The notes: generated by a model not told the origin, from the letters alone. DNA of 57,874 nucleotides from Virgibacillus alimentarius (GCF_000709085.1 NZ_JFBD01000052.1:1-57874), one strand, 5' to 3'; counted from the first letter of the stretch, positions 1 through 8,007 are shown. Numbers and translations are program-made.

Positions 1-25
1 AACATACTATACGAGGAGGATTTTG

Positions 26-724
26 ATGAAAAAAATTTTTATTGATGCAGGACATGGAGGAGCAGATTCGGGTGCTATTGGTAATGGGCTTAAAGAAAAA
101 GATGTTTGCTTGACGATTGCTCTAAAGATGAGGGATTATTTGAACCGGGAGTATGCGGAACAAATTATTAAACTTTCCCGCACAAAAGATGAATATTTGA
201 CCTTAAAGCAGCGCACAAATATGGCAAATCACTGGGGGGCGAATTGCTTTGTGTCGATTCATCTTAATGCAGGGGGAGGGGCAGGATTTGAATCGTATAT
301 TTATAATGGGAAATTTGCAGATAAGCGTAGCACCAATCGATTTCGGAACCACGTGCATGATGAAATAATCGTAGGTACAAAATGGCAGGACAGGGGGAAG
401 AAAGAGGCAAACTTCCATGTGTTAAGAGAATCATCGATGACAGCTATTTTGACAGAAAATGGATTCATTGATCACGAGCCTGATGCAAATAAATTAAAAA
501 GCGATGGCTTTTTGAATACACTTGCCTTCGCTCATACAAAAGGACTAGCGTTAGCCCTCGGATTAAAGCAGTGCACTAGTAAAAAAATGCATGTAATACA
601 AAAAGGAGAGACATTTTGGAACTTAGCGATCAAATATCAATCAACTGTAAAAAAATTAAGGCAATTAAATCCTGACGTAATTCCAGAAAGATTGCAGATT
701 GGGACACGAATCAGAGTGAAATAA
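26..724 (+). CDS. N-acetylmuramoyl-L-alanine amidase, CwlC-like, with C-terminal LysM
   Basis: A zinc amidase that cuts the bond between N-acetylmuramic acid and L-alanine in peptidoglycan. The Amidase_3 domain fills about residues 1-175: the DAGHGG motif supplies His10, Glu24 follows in GLKEKD, His79 lies in SIHLNAG, and the catalytic Glu is in LTENGF. Residues about 188-232 form one LysM repeat (HVIQKGETFWNLA). There is no signal peptide, as in Bacillus subtilis CwlC, a mother-cell-lysis enzyme that the catalytic domain resembles closely; CwlC binds the wall through a different C-terminal module, so the LysM is a variation. Start chosen at ATG 26, 5 nt after GAGGAGGA; a TTG 3 nt earlier is too close. 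The late-sporulation role is inferred. Confidence 0.9.
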   Translation: MKKIFIDAGHGGADSGAIGNGLKEKDVCLTIALKMRDYLNREYAEQIIKLSRTKDEYLTLKQRTNMANHWGANCFVSIHLNAGGGAGFESYIYNGKFADKRSTNRFRNHVHDEIIVGTKWQDRGKKEANFHVLRESSMTAILTENGFIDHEPDANKLKSDGFLNTLAFAHTKGLALALGLKQCTSKKMHVIQKGETFWNLAIKYQSTVKKLRQLNPDVIPERLQIGTRIRVK

Positions 725-732
725 TGGAAAAG

Positions 733-756
733 TCTTACCATTTGGTAAGCTTTTCT
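733..756 (+). terminator. Rho-independent terminator after the amidase
   Basis: A 6-bp stem (CTTACC at 734-739, GGTAAG at 744-749) with a 4-nt loop is followed by CTTTTCT. It lies 9 nt after the amidase stop codon and insulates the GntR operon from it. Confidence 0.7.
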
Positions 757-757
757 A

Positions 758-793
758 TTTACAGTGTATACAGAGTAATGTATTATGTATACA
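758..793 (+). promoter_or_regulatory. Promoter with two TGTATACA operators for the GntR/amidase operon
   Basis: A sigma-A-like promoter reads TTTACA (758-763), 17 bp, TATTAT (781-786). The identical 8-bp palindrome TGTATACA occurs at 765-772, inside the spacer, and at 786-793, just after the -10 box. The two copies are 21 bp apart, two helical turns, so two dimers would bind the same face. GTATAC cores suit FadR-subfamily GntR proteins, and such a protein is the first gene of the operon, so autoregulation is the simplest reading. Confidence 0.75.
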
Positions 794-821
794 TAAGAAA
801 TTATAGGAGTTGCATTGTAAG

Positions 822-1490
822 ATGAGTGAATTAAATTTTGGAAAGCCTATTAAAAAAGAAACAGTCTATGAGATTGCGTACAGGGAACTTAAATCAGCAA
901 TTTTATCGAACAAGCTAAATCAGAATCAATTTTATACCGAGGAGGATTTTGCGAATGAATTAGGTATTTCAAGAACTCCGGTAAGGGAAGCCATTCAAGG
1001 CTTGGTTTATGACCGATTGCTTATTGCAGTTCCAAGAAAAGGAGTGAAAGTAAGAGGGTTTACGAATTCAGAAATTAATCAAATATTTTTACTTAGAAAA
1101 GCGATTGAAAAAGAAGTACTAACGGAGTTTTTGAAAACGGTAACAAATGAACAAATAAACAGGTTGGAAGAAATTATTTCTCAGCAAGATAAGGCTATTA
1201 TTCATGAAAACAGAGAATTATTTATTCAATTAGATCAAGAATTTCATAATTGTATCATTCATTATACCAATTACAATTTAGTTGAGGAAATTTATAGCAA
1301 GCTGCATGATCTAACGGTTTTAATTGGATATCAGGCAATACGAAAAGAAGGCAGAATGAATGAAGTGATTACAGAGCATAAGGATATTGTGCAGGCGATT
1401 GTAGAAAAAAACAAGGAGCAAGCTAGTGCTAAGTTACTTCTCCACTTAGATAACACAATGGACTCTTACAAGATTATGGATAATAAATGA
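822..1490 (+). CDS. GntR-family regulator with FCD effector domain
   Basis: A FadR/FCD-type transcription factor of 222 residues. The winged helix is at about residues 10-75, with the family motif ELGISRTPVREAI. The C-terminal all-helical FCD domain contains the acidic and histidine residues typical of metal/ligand binding (DQEFHNCI and a later EHKDIV). Start chosen at ATG 822; an upstream TTG at 810 lies against the TAGGAG ribosome binding site. It opens an operon with a nitrilase-fold amidase, DUF2848, an NHL propeller and an NRAMP-like transporter, so its ligand is probably the substrate or a product of that pathway. Two TGTATACA boxes in its promoter suggest autoregulation. Confidence 0.88.
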   Translation: MSELNFGKPIKKETVYEIAYRELKSAILSNKLNQNQFYTEEDFANELGISRTPVREAIQGLVYDRLLIAVPRKGVKVRGFTNSEINQIFLLRKAIEKEVLTEFLKTVTNEQINRLEEIISQQDKAIIHENRELFIQLDQEFHNCIIHYTNYNLVEEIYSKLHDLTVLIGYQAIRKEGRMNEVITEHKDIVQAIVEKNKEQASAKLLLHLDNTMDSYKIMDNK

Positions 1491-1512
1491 AAACGAAACG
1501 GGAGGTTTTATC

Positions 1513-2298
1513 ATGAAATATGCAGTTTATCAAATGGATATTATTGCTGGTAACCCCAAGAAGAATAGAGAGAAGGTAAACAACTGGGCAAAGGAGACAA
1601 TGGCAAACGAAAAGCTGGATGTGCTTGTTCTTCCAGAAATGTGGACGACAGCCTTTACGCTTCCGGAATTAGATGAGTTCGCAGATGTTAATGGTGAACC
1701 TACGACATCCTTTCTTCAAGAACTTGCAAAAAAACATCACGTTCATATTATCGGTGGTTCCATCGCAAACAAAAAAGACGGAAAATTTTATAATACAAGT
1801 GTAGTAGTTGACCGTAAAGGATCGATCGTATATACGTATGACAAAATTCACTTAGTACCCATGCTCCATGAGCATAAATACCTCACGGGTGGTACAGAAA
1901 AGGTAAGAACATTTGAACTAGAAGGAGTAAAAATGGGAGTCATCATTTGTTATGATTTGAGATTTCCAGAACTGGCTAGAAAATTAGCACTAGAAGGTGT
2001 ACAGGTATTGCACATTGTCGCTGAATGGCCTGCCCCGAGAAAAGACCATTGGAGACATCTCCAACTAGCCCGGGCAATTGAAAATCAAATGTTCGTTGTA
2101 TCTTGTAATCGTGTTGGTTCTTATGATGGAGAGGATTTTGCAGGAACGTCGATGATCATTGATCCTTGGGGAACGCCATTAGAAATTGGCAGTGACTCAA
2201 AGGAAGAGACGCTTTCTACAACGCTGTCCTTGGATATCGTTCCTAAAATTAGAAAAGATGTACCTATTTTTTCAAGCAGAGTTCCAGAACTATATTAA
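1513..2298 (+). CDS. Carbon-nitrogen hydrolase (nitrilase superfamily, omega-amidase-like)
   Basis: A 261-residue nitrilase-fold enzyme that should hydrolyse a C-N bond, releasing ammonia or an amine. The Glu-Lys-Cys catalytic triad is complete: Glu42 in LPEMW, Lys111 in DKIHLVPM and Cys146 in IICYDLRFPE. The last motif and the short length resemble omega-amidases and related aliphatic amidases rather than true nitrilases. GGGAGG precedes ATG 1513. The gene lies 22 nt after the regulator and 21 nt before DUF2848 and is probably the main catabolic step of this operon. The substrate cannot be read from the sequence. Confidence 0.88.
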   Translation: MKYAVYQMDIIAGNPKKNREKVNNWAKETMANEKLDVLVLPEMWTTAFTLPELDEFADVNGEPTTSFLQELAKKHHVHIIGGSIANKKDGKFYNTSVVVDRKGSIVYTYDKIHLVPMLHEHKYLTGGTEKVRTFELEGVKMGVIICYDLRFPELARKLALEGVQVLHIVAEWPAPRKDHWRHLQLARAIENQMFVVSCNRVGSYDGEDFAGTSMIIDPWGTPLEIGSDSKEETLSTTLSLDIVPKIRKDVPIFSSRVPELY

Positions 2299-2319
2299 TC
2301 ATACAAGGGGGAAATGATA

Positions 2320-3009
2320 ATGAAAAATACACTAAAACTAAATGTACAAGGAAAAAATAAAACAATCGATGTAGATGTTCATCATGTATTTAACGCTGGA
2401 TATGCAGGAAGTGATCAAGAAAAGGTGCAGGAACATATTGATGAATTAGCAAAATTGGGTGTACCTACACCGACAACAACACCTATCTTATTTCCGGTTT
2501 CCGATTATGTTGTATCCACAACGAAGCATATACAAGTGCAGCATGAGGAAACAAGCGGGGAGATTGAATATGTATTAATTTGGCATAACAATGAATTATA
2601 CGTCACCGTCGGCAGTGACCACACAGACCGCAAATTAGAAACATTCAGTGTGCCGATGTCAAAACAGGCATATCCGAATGTGATTGCAGAAGATGTATGG
2701 AAATATGAAGACGTTAAAAATCACTGGGATCAACTAGAGTTTATTTGTTGGGTTACTTCTGGAAATGAGAAAAAAATCTATCAACAAGGCACCTGTGCAG
2801 ATTTATTAAATCCGGAGCAATGGGAAGAAAACTTTTCTAAATTAAATGTGGAAGAAGATGGAAATTTATTCTTCTCTGCAACGATTAATACGGAAGATAA
2901 TACATTGGCATTCGCTGATAAATATGAATTTGAATTAAGAGACCCAGTGCTTCATCGATCCATTAAACATCAGTATGAAGTGAATGTGCTTCCTGAATCT
3001 ATTGAGTAA
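2320..3009 (+). CDS. DUF2848 family protein
   Basis: A soluble protein of 229 residues that matches the DUF2848 family: a near-N-terminal NAGYAGSDQ segment, HIDELAKLGVPTP, and the central motif VTVGSDHTDR are as I remember them for that family. The biochemical role of DUF2848 is unknown to me; a resemblance to fumarylacetoacetate-hydrolase-like folds has been suggested for this kind of protein, which would suit a hydrolase or isomerase step. Start chosen at ATG 2320, 8 nt after AGGGGG; the ATG at 2314 is too close to it. It follows the amidase closely and probably acts on the same substrate or on the amidase product. Confidence 0.75.
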   Translation: MKNTLKLNVQGKNKTIDVDVHHVFNAGYAGSDQEKVQEHIDELAKLGVPTPTTTPILFPVSDYVVSTTKHIQVQHEETSGEIEYVLIWHNNELYVTVGSDHTDRKLETFSVPMSKQAYPNVIAEDVWKYEDVKNHWDQLEFICWVTSGNEKKIYQQGTCADLLNPEQWEENFSKLNVEEDGNLFFSATINTEDNTLAFADKYEFELRDPVLHRSIKHQYEVNVLPESIE

Positions 3010-3037
3010 TCAAAATAGAATAGGATGTGTTTCTGGT

Positions 3038-3877
3038 ATGTTGGTATTTGGGCTTGGTCCGAGAAAGTATCAGGTAAAGCGAGATTGGGGACGTCTTCCT
3101 AGTCACCTTTCTATTAAAAGTATCTCCGCAATTGAAGTGGATCAGCATGACAACGTTTTTGTACTACAGCGGAGTCGTCCTTTTCTACTTCTATTTACTA
3201 GCGAAGGAGAGTTGATTGATGCTTGGGACAATGATTATATAGCTGATGGACATTATTTATACGTTACTCCCGAAGATAGAGTCATTGTGGTAGATCGGGA
3301 TTTTCACCGACTGATTGTCTTTAATAAAGAAGGGGAAGTAATTGATGTTATTGGCGAAAGGCATATCCCGGGTTTGCCCGGGGAACCTTTTAATCATCCA
3401 ACTGATATGGTGATGACAAGAAATGGACATTATTACGTAACAGATGGATATGGGAATAGCTGTGTCCATCATTTTGACCCTAGTTGGAAGCGGTTGAATA
3501 CTTGGGGTGAAAGAGGCTCAGAAAATGGTGCTTTTTCAACACCACATGCAATTGCAACGGATTCCTATGGTCGTTTGTTAGTGACAGATCGAGAAAACAA
3601 TCGAATTCAATTTTTTAATCAAGATGGAAATTATTTAAAAGAAATTGGGAATGTTTATCACCCGATGGATATTTGGATTGACAAAGAGGGGCTTATTTAT
3701 GTGACAGATCAAACACCCAGTATAAATATGTTCAGTCCTGAAGGTGAATGGATTGGTAGATGCCGGACATTTGGCATATATGGCCATGGGATTACGGTCG
3801 ATAGCAAAGGGGATATTTATATTGCAGAAATGTTTCCAGATGGAATTACAAAATTAGTTTTGAATCATTTAGGATAA
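3038..3877 (+). CDS. NHL-repeat beta-propeller protein (peptidyl-alpha-hydroxyglycine lyase-like)
   Basis: A propeller protein of about 279 residues built of NHL repeats. Recurrent signatures are HPTDMVMTRNGHYYVTDGYGN, HAIATDSYGRLLVTDRENNR and MDIWIDKEGLIYVTDQ (each shown in part), ending with GHGITVDSKGDIYIAE. This arrangement is shared with SMP-30-like lactonases and with bacterial relatives of the peptidylglycine amidating lyase. No signal peptide is seen, so it should be cytoplasmic. The start is uncertain: the frame is open back to 2984, overlapping DUF2848, but ATG 3038 with a weak AGGAT upstream gives the natural domain boundary. Its operon position suggests a lyase or lactonase step in amide breakdown. 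Confidence 0.75.
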   Translation: MLVFGLGPRKYQVKRDWGRLPSHLSIKSISAIEVDQHDNVFVLQRSRPFLLLFTSEGELIDAWDNDYIADGHYLYVTPEDRVIVVDRDFHRLIVFNKEGEVIDVIGERHIPGLPGEPFNHPTDMVMTRNGHYYVTDGYGNSCVHHFDPSWKRLNTWGERGSENGAFSTPHAIATDSYGRLLVTDRENNRIQFFNQDGNYLKEIGNVYHPMDIWIDKEGLIYVTDQTPSINMFSPEGEWIGRCRTFGIYGHGITVDSKGDIYIAEMFPDGITKLVLNHLG

Positions 3878-3934
3878 ATATATTTCAAGTATTTTGAATT
3901 TGCAAAATTTAATATCTGCAAAGGGGGAAGTAAG

Positions 3935-5164
3935 ATGAATTCAAATCATTTGCAACCTGATAAACCTATTATAACAAAAGGGCATAAACGATTAATATGG
4001 GGCGCCATTTTCTTGATGGCAACTTCCTCAATAGGGCCCGCCTTTTTAACACAAACAACTGTTTTTACGGAAGAGTTTGCAGCTAATTTCGCTTTTGCTA
4101 TCTTAGCCTCTGTTATTATTGATATTGGTGCTCAACTGAATATTTGGCGCATTCTTGTTGTTTCGGGAAAACGAGGTCAGGATGTAGCAAATCTGGTTTT
4201 ACCGGGTCTAGGTTCAGTTATTGCTATATTAATCGTAATAGGCGGTCTTGCATTTAACATTGGTAACGTTGCTGGTGGGGGACTTGGACTTAATGTATTA
4301 TTTGGTGTTTCGACCACAACAGGTGCCATCATCACTGGGATCCTTGCAGTAATCATATTTCTTTTAAAAGATGCTGGAAAAGCCATGGATATTGTCGCTT
4401 TAACTTTGGGCTCCATTATGCTAATCATGGTTGGATATGTTATGCTTACAACCAATCCTCCAGTAGCTGAAGCAATGGTGAAAAGTGTCTTTCCGGATGA
4501 TTATAAATCACTTGTTTTACCTGTTATTACGTTAGTTGGCGGAACCGTTGGAGGTTATATCACGTTTGCAGGAGGACACAGACTACTTGACGCTGGTGTA
4601 AATGGTAAAGAGAATTTACCTGTCGTAAATAGGGCAGCTAATTACGGAATTTTAACAACGGGTGTCATGCGTATTTTCCTTTTCCTTGCCGTACTAGGGG
4701 TTGTAGCAGCTGGATATAAGCTTGATGCCAGCAATCCACCAGCATCTGTGTTTCAAATTGCTCTTGGGGACGTTGGATATAAGATATTTGGTTTAGTACT
4801 TTGGTCCGCAGCATTAACTTCTGTTGTAGGATCTGCTTATACAAGTGTTTCCTTCTTGCGCTCATTCCATCAAAACTTCGAAAAATATAACAAATATATT
4901 ATCATCGGATTTATCCTTTTTTCTACAATAGTCTTTGCGGTTGTTGGGAAACCAGTTACAATCTTAGTAATTGTCGGTTCATTAAACGGATTAATTTTAC
5001 CATTAACATTAGGATCTATTTTGATTGCATCACGCAAAAAGGAAATTGTTGGGGACTATCATCACCCTACATGGATGATTGTATTCGGTATTATTGCAGT
5101 AATTATCACATTAATCGCTGGTTGGTTTTCTTTAGAAGGCATTGCAGAGCTTTGGACGGGGTGA
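3935..5164 (+). CDS. NRAMP-superfamily transporter of the YcsG type
   Basis: An integral membrane protein of 409 residues with about 11 hydrophobic spans. It aligns with the YcsG branch of the NRAMP superfamily (IGPAFLTQTTVF, DIGAQLNIWR, GGLAFNIGN). The residues that bind metal in true NRAMP proteins are missing: helix 1 has GPAFLTQ where DPGN is expected, and helix 6 has FAGGHRLLD in place of the MPH motif. Transition-metal transport is therefore unlikely; in B. subtilis ycsG lies beside oxoprolinase genes. Here it ends a GntR-amidase operon and is best read as the uptake system for the amide substrate. AAGGGGGAAG precedes ATG 3935. Confidence 0.8.
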   Translation: MNSNHLQPDKPIITKGHKRLIWGAIFLMATSSIGPAFLTQTTVFTEEFAANFAFAILASVIIDIGAQLNIWRILVVSGKRGQDVANLVLPGLGSVIAILIVIGGLAFNIGNVAGGGLGLNVLFGVSTTTGAIITGILAVIIFLLKDAGKAMDIVALTLGSIMLIMVGYVMLTTNPPVAEAMVKSVFPDDYKSLVLPVITLVGGTVGGYITFAGGHRLLDAGVNGKENLPVVNRAANYGILTTGVMRIFLFLAVLGVVAAGYKLDASNPPASVFQIALGDVGYKIFGLVLWSAALTSVVGSAYTSVSFLRSFHQNFEKYNKYIIIGFILFSTIVFAVVGKPVTILVIVGSLNGLILPLTLGSILIASRKKEIVGDYHHPTWMIVFGIIAVIITLIAGWFSLEGIAELWTG

Positions 5165-5169
5165 AAAAA

Positions 5170-5207
5170 GAAGCTGTTCGTAATTATTACGGACAGTTTT
5201 TCTTTTA
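5170..5207 (+). terminator. Terminator of the GntR/amidase/NRAMP operon
   Basis: A long imperfect stem (AGCTGTTCGTAAT at 5172-5184 with ATTACGGACAG at 5186-5196) is followed by TTTTTCTTTT. It begins 6 nt after the transporter stop codon. Confidence 0.75.
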
Positions 5208-5254
5208 TTTTTCCGTCAATCAATTTTCCAGTATTTCCTTTTTTGCCGGAATGA

Positions 5255-5269
5255 TGTAAACTGTTTACA
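5255..5269 (+). promoter_or_regulatory. 15-bp palindromic operator upstream of the second GntR gene
   Basis: TGTAAAC-T-GTTTACA is a perfect palindrome around one central base. It matches the GTNNAC-N-GTNNAC plan of FadR-subfamily operators, and variants recur before the lactate-oxidase gene (6037-6049) and the phenylalanine dehydrogenase gene (8079-8098). It ends 36 nt before the regulator's start codon and probably serves autoregulation. Confidence 0.7.
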
Positions 5270-5305
5270 AGTCAGATAGATAAGTTATTAACAGGGGGTG
5301 GGATG

Positions 5306-5944
5306 ATGAGTGGTATTGTTAAGCCTGAATCACTTCATCTTCAAGCATATCATATTATAAAAAAATCCATTATGGATGGTGAATTCAAGCCGTCTGAACG
5401 TGTGGTGGAATCAAAGATCGCTACGAAGCTGGGCATTAGCAGAGGACCAGTCAGAGAAGCAATCCGTATGCTTATTCAAGATGGACTGCTTAATTATAAT
5501 GATGGATTTGTTCGTGTTTATCAGCCGCATGTACAGGATGTTATTGATTTATTTGAGTGCCGTGAAAGTTTGGAAACACTTGCAATTCAACTAGCGATTA
5601 AAAATATTTCAGAGGCGGAAAAAGAGCAATTAGCCGTTAATTTAAAAGAAACGAAAGAAGTACCAGATCATGGGGTAGAGCTTGGGCAATTAGACCAGCA
5701 ATTCCATACGATTATCATTGGGGCTTCAAAAAATAGACAGTTAATTGAATTGATGGATACCATTAAGACGAAAATTCATTATATGCGTAAAAGTATGGTA
5801 GGCGGAGATTTTTATCCGGAATTTATTGAGGAGCACGAACATCTTTATGAATTAATACGTGAGAAAAAAGAGGAAAAAGCTGTAAAGTTCATGCATGCTC
5901 ATATTAAAAGAGCTTTAGATGGTGTACTCATGCATATTGGTTAA
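5306..5944 (+). CDS. GntR-family regulator with FCD domain (LldR/FadR-like)
   Basis: A 212-residue transcription factor. The winged helix lies at about residues 10-70 with KLGISRGPVREAI, and the FCD domain follows with LFECRESLE, LDQQFHTIII and EEHEHLYELI, the last two carrying His residues typical of the family. Start chosen at ATG 5306, 5 nt after GGGGGTG; another ATG lies directly before it. FCD regulators of this type often sense lactate or other hydroxy/oxo acids, and the next gene is an FMN-dependent hydroxyacid oxidase. Operators of the same design occur before both genes and before the PheDH operon, so this protein may coordinate all three. Confidence 0.85.
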   Translation: MSGIVKPESLHLQAYHIIKKSIMDGEFKPSERVVESKIATKLGISRGPVREAIRMLIQDGLLNYNDGFVRVYQPHVQDVIDLFECRESLETLAIQLAIKNISEAEKEQLAVNLKETKEVPDHGVELGQLDQQFHTIIIGASKNRQLIELMDTIKTKIHYMRKSMVGGDFYPEFIEEHEHLYELIREKKEEKAVKFMHAHIKRALDGVLMHIG

Positions 5945-5973
5945 TACTTTATTAAAATATCATAGAAAACAAA

Positions 5974-6014
5974 GAATCTTAATCCAGTTTGAAAGGGTTA
6001 AGATTTTCATTTTT
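5974..6014 (+). terminator. Terminator after the second GntR gene
   Basis: AATCTTAATCC (5975-5985) pairs with GGGTTAAGATT (5994-6004) and is followed by TTCATTTTT. It separates the regulator from the oxidase, which has its own promoter. Confidence 0.65.
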
Positions 6015-6036
6015 AAAAATAATTTGCAAGCTTTTA

Positions 6037-6073
6037 GTTAACTGTTGACAAAAAATACAGAAAATTATATTAT
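6037..6073 (+). promoter_or_regulatory. Promoter and overlapping operator of the hydroxyacid oxidase gene
   Basis: TTGACA (6045-6050), 17 bp, TATTAT (6068-6073) is a strong sigma-A-type promoter. The half-sites GTTAAC-T-GTTGAC (6037-6049) overlap the -35 box, so a bound GntR dimer would block RNA polymerase. Confidence 0.75.
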
Positions 6074-6125
6074 TTCATTAAATGGAGTTTTCGTTTAAAA
6101 AAGTTAAAAGAAAGAAGTGTATTCG

Positions 6126-7289
6126 TTGGCCAGTGTAGGAAATGAAGTTCAAAATCAAATTTATGAGGGAATGTTTTCCCAAGAACAGAAACGTTTGCCA
6201 GTTTCGTTTGAAGACTGGGAAAAAGCCGCAAATAATTTATTAGCAAAGCACTCTTTTGATTATGTAGCAGGCGGGGCTGGATCAGAAGAAACCGTACATA
6301 ATAATCGAGATGCATTTAAACGCTGGCAGATTGTACCACGTATGCTCAATGATGTAGGTAGCCGTGATTTAAGGGTTCATTTATTAGGTCATACATTTCC
6401 TCATCCATTTATGTTAGCACCAATTGGTCTGCAGTCGATCATCCATCCGGACGGAGAGGTAGCGGTTGCAAAAGCAGCTGCTAAAATGGGAGTTCCTATG
6501 ATCGTAAGTACGGTGTCATCAAAGCCGATGGAAGAAATTTCTGCGGCTGCTGATGGAAGCCCGAAATGGTATCAGCTTTATTGGAATGAAGACCCCGAGA
6601 TAACGGCCAGCTTTCTAAAACGCGCAGAAAGAGCAGGTTATACGGCAATTGTCATTACATTAGATGCTCCTGTCACACCATGGAAAGAACGTGATCTCAC
6701 AAATAGTTATCTTCCTTTTATGTTAGGGGAAGGCATAGGAAACTATCTTACTGACCCTGTTTTTTGCAAGAAACTTGGATGTGATCCGGAATCTGACATG
6801 AAGACCACAATCGATTACTGGGGCCAAATCTTTGGAAACCCAAAAGTAACGTGGGATAATCTGTCATTTATTCGTGAACATACGAATTTGCCTATTTTGT
6901 TAAAAGGAATTCTTCATCCCAATGATGCAAAGTTAGCATTAGAATACGGTGTTGATGGCATTATTGTCTCTAATCATGGTGGAAGACAAGTAGATGGTTC
7001 GGTTGCGGCCCTTGACGCATTGCCAGAGATCGTAGCGGCAGTACAAAATAAAGTACCTATTTTAATGGATAGCGGAATAAGAAGAGGTGCTGATGTCTTA
7101 AAGGCACTCGCCCTGGGAGCAACTTCTGTACTCATTGGCAGACCATATATTTATGGGTTAGCAGTTGCTGGAGAAGAAGGAGTAGAGCAAGTTCTACGCC
7201 AGCTGGCAGCTGATATCGATTTGACGTTAGCGCTGTGCGGGAAAAACTCTCTATCATCCATCGATCGCTCATTATTAAGAAGGAAGTAG
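6126..7289 (+). CDS. FMN-dependent alpha-hydroxy acid oxidase (lactate 2-monooxygenase/lactate oxidase-like)
   Basis: A soluble flavoenzyme of about 387 residues that should oxidise L-lactate or a related 2-hydroxy acid. The FMN_dh barrel spans nearly the whole protein. Visible are DYVAGGAGSEET near the N terminus, APIGLQ, the catalytic His in SNHGGRQVDG, and the FMN phosphate-binding region LMDSGIRRGADVLKALALGA. The segment between barrel strands 4 and 5 (LGEGIGNYLTDPVF) resembles lactate 2-monooxygenases more than glycolate oxidases. The start is uncertain: GTG 6117 has almost no ribosome binding site, while TTG 6126 lies 9 nt after AAGAAG and is preferred. The preceding GntR gene and shared operator suggest induction by a hydroxy or oxo acid. 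Confidence 0.85.
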   Translation: MASVGNEVQNQIYEGMFSQEQKRLPVSFEDWEKAANNLLAKHSFDYVAGGAGSEETVHNNRDAFKRWQIVPRMLNDVGSRDLRVHLLGHTFPHPFMLAPIGLQSIIHPDGEVAVAKAAAKMGVPMIVSTVSSKPMEEISAAADGSPKWYQLYWNEDPEITASFLKRAERAGYTAIVITLDAPVTPWKERDLTNSYLPFMLGEGIGNYLTDPVFCKKLGCDPESDMKTTIDYWGQIFGNPKVTWDNLSFIREHTNLPILLKGILHPNDAKLALEYGVDGIIVSNHGGRQVDGSVAALDALPEIVAAVQNKVPILMDSGIRRGADVLKALALGATSVLIGRPYIYGLAVAGEEGVEQVLRQLAADIDLTLALCGKNSLSSIDRSLLRRK

Positions 7290-7351
7290 CTTTTTCCAGT
7301 TGCTCTATAATTACCTGGTTGTTTCTATCTATCCGTTCTGGGGTGAAACGA

Positions 7352-7906
7352 TTGAAAAGCAAAGAAATAAATCGACACTTTCAACAGTTAAAAAAGCAGC
7401 GGGAAATTTTTTATAATGACTGCAGTTTGGATTTTAAACATGCATGGAGGAGGCCTTTACCGGATAAATGGTTCATCGGCGAAACGCTGTATCACTTAGT
7501 CTTATTAGTAAGACTGTTCAGAAGGTTTTCTGTTTTATATATACCGGTTATGCTACCAATTGCCCATTTACGGAAGAAAAAACCTTATCAATCTGAAATA
7601 CATAACATATACAAAGAATATAAGGAAAAGAAAAAGAGGTCAATGTCCGCACCATCTCTACTTGTACCACCTAAAGATTTGAAAAAGGATTATCGCTTCA
7701 AAGACGTTCAGGAATTGCTTGAGGAAGAAACGAAAAAGCTGATGGATGTGATCGAAAGTATGGAGGAAAATGTTGCCGGACATATACGTTATCCCGACCC
7801 AATTGCCTATTACCCCAATCTGATCCAAAGTATCCATTTGCTAGCTATTCATGAGCAACACCATTTTGATCTTGTTAAAAAATATGAATTGCTTCAACTG
7901 CAATAA
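7352..7906 (+). CDS. DinB-like four-helix-bundle protein
   Basis: A soluble protein of 184 residues belonging to the DinB/YfiT-like group. The metal-binding histidines can be placed at GETLYHLVLL (helix 2) and in HEQHHFDLVKKY near the C terminus. Members include thiol-dependent transferases and many proteins of unknown job. Start chosen at TTG 7352, 5 nt after GGGGTGA; the frame is open upstream into the oxidase gene, but that part has no family similarity. It lies 62 nt after the oxidase with no clear terminator and may be cotranscribed with it. No specific substrate can be proposed. Confidence 0.65.
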   Translation: MKSKEINRHFQQLKKQREIFYNDCSLDFKHAWRRPLPDKWFIGETLYHLVLLVRLFRRFSVLYIPVMLPIAHLRKKKPYQSEIHNIYKEYKEKKKRSMSAPSLLVPPKDLKKDYRFKDVQELLEEETKKLMDVIESMEENVAGHIRYPDPIAYYPNLIQSIHLLAIHEQHHFDLVKKYELLQLQ

Positions 7907-7925
7907 ATATTCCTTTCAGCACTGT

Positions 7926-7959
7926 AACGGATCATAGTAACGATGCATGCTGATCCGTT
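7926..7959. other. Hairpin between the DinB-like gene and the PheDH promoter
   Basis: AACGGATCA (7926-7934) and TGATCCGTT (7951-7959) form a 9-bp stem with a 16-nt loop. There is no T-run on either side, so it may be a weak transcription barrier rather than a standard terminator. The remaining sequence up to 8223 holds the regulatory sites listed separately. Confidence 0.45.
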
Positions 7960-7993
7960 GCAATGTCGTTGAAGACTACAAAGTGCATGAAAA

Positions 7994-8007
7994 TGAAAGC
8001 GTTTTCT
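7994..8007 (+). promoter_or_regulatory. cre box (CcpA) upstream of the PheDH operon
   Basis: TGAAAGCGTTTTCT fits the cre consensus TGNAANCGNTNNCN, with A/T flanks. It lies about 75 bp upstream of the -35 box, suggesting CcpA-mediated carbon control of phenylalanine catabolism. Confidence 0.65.
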
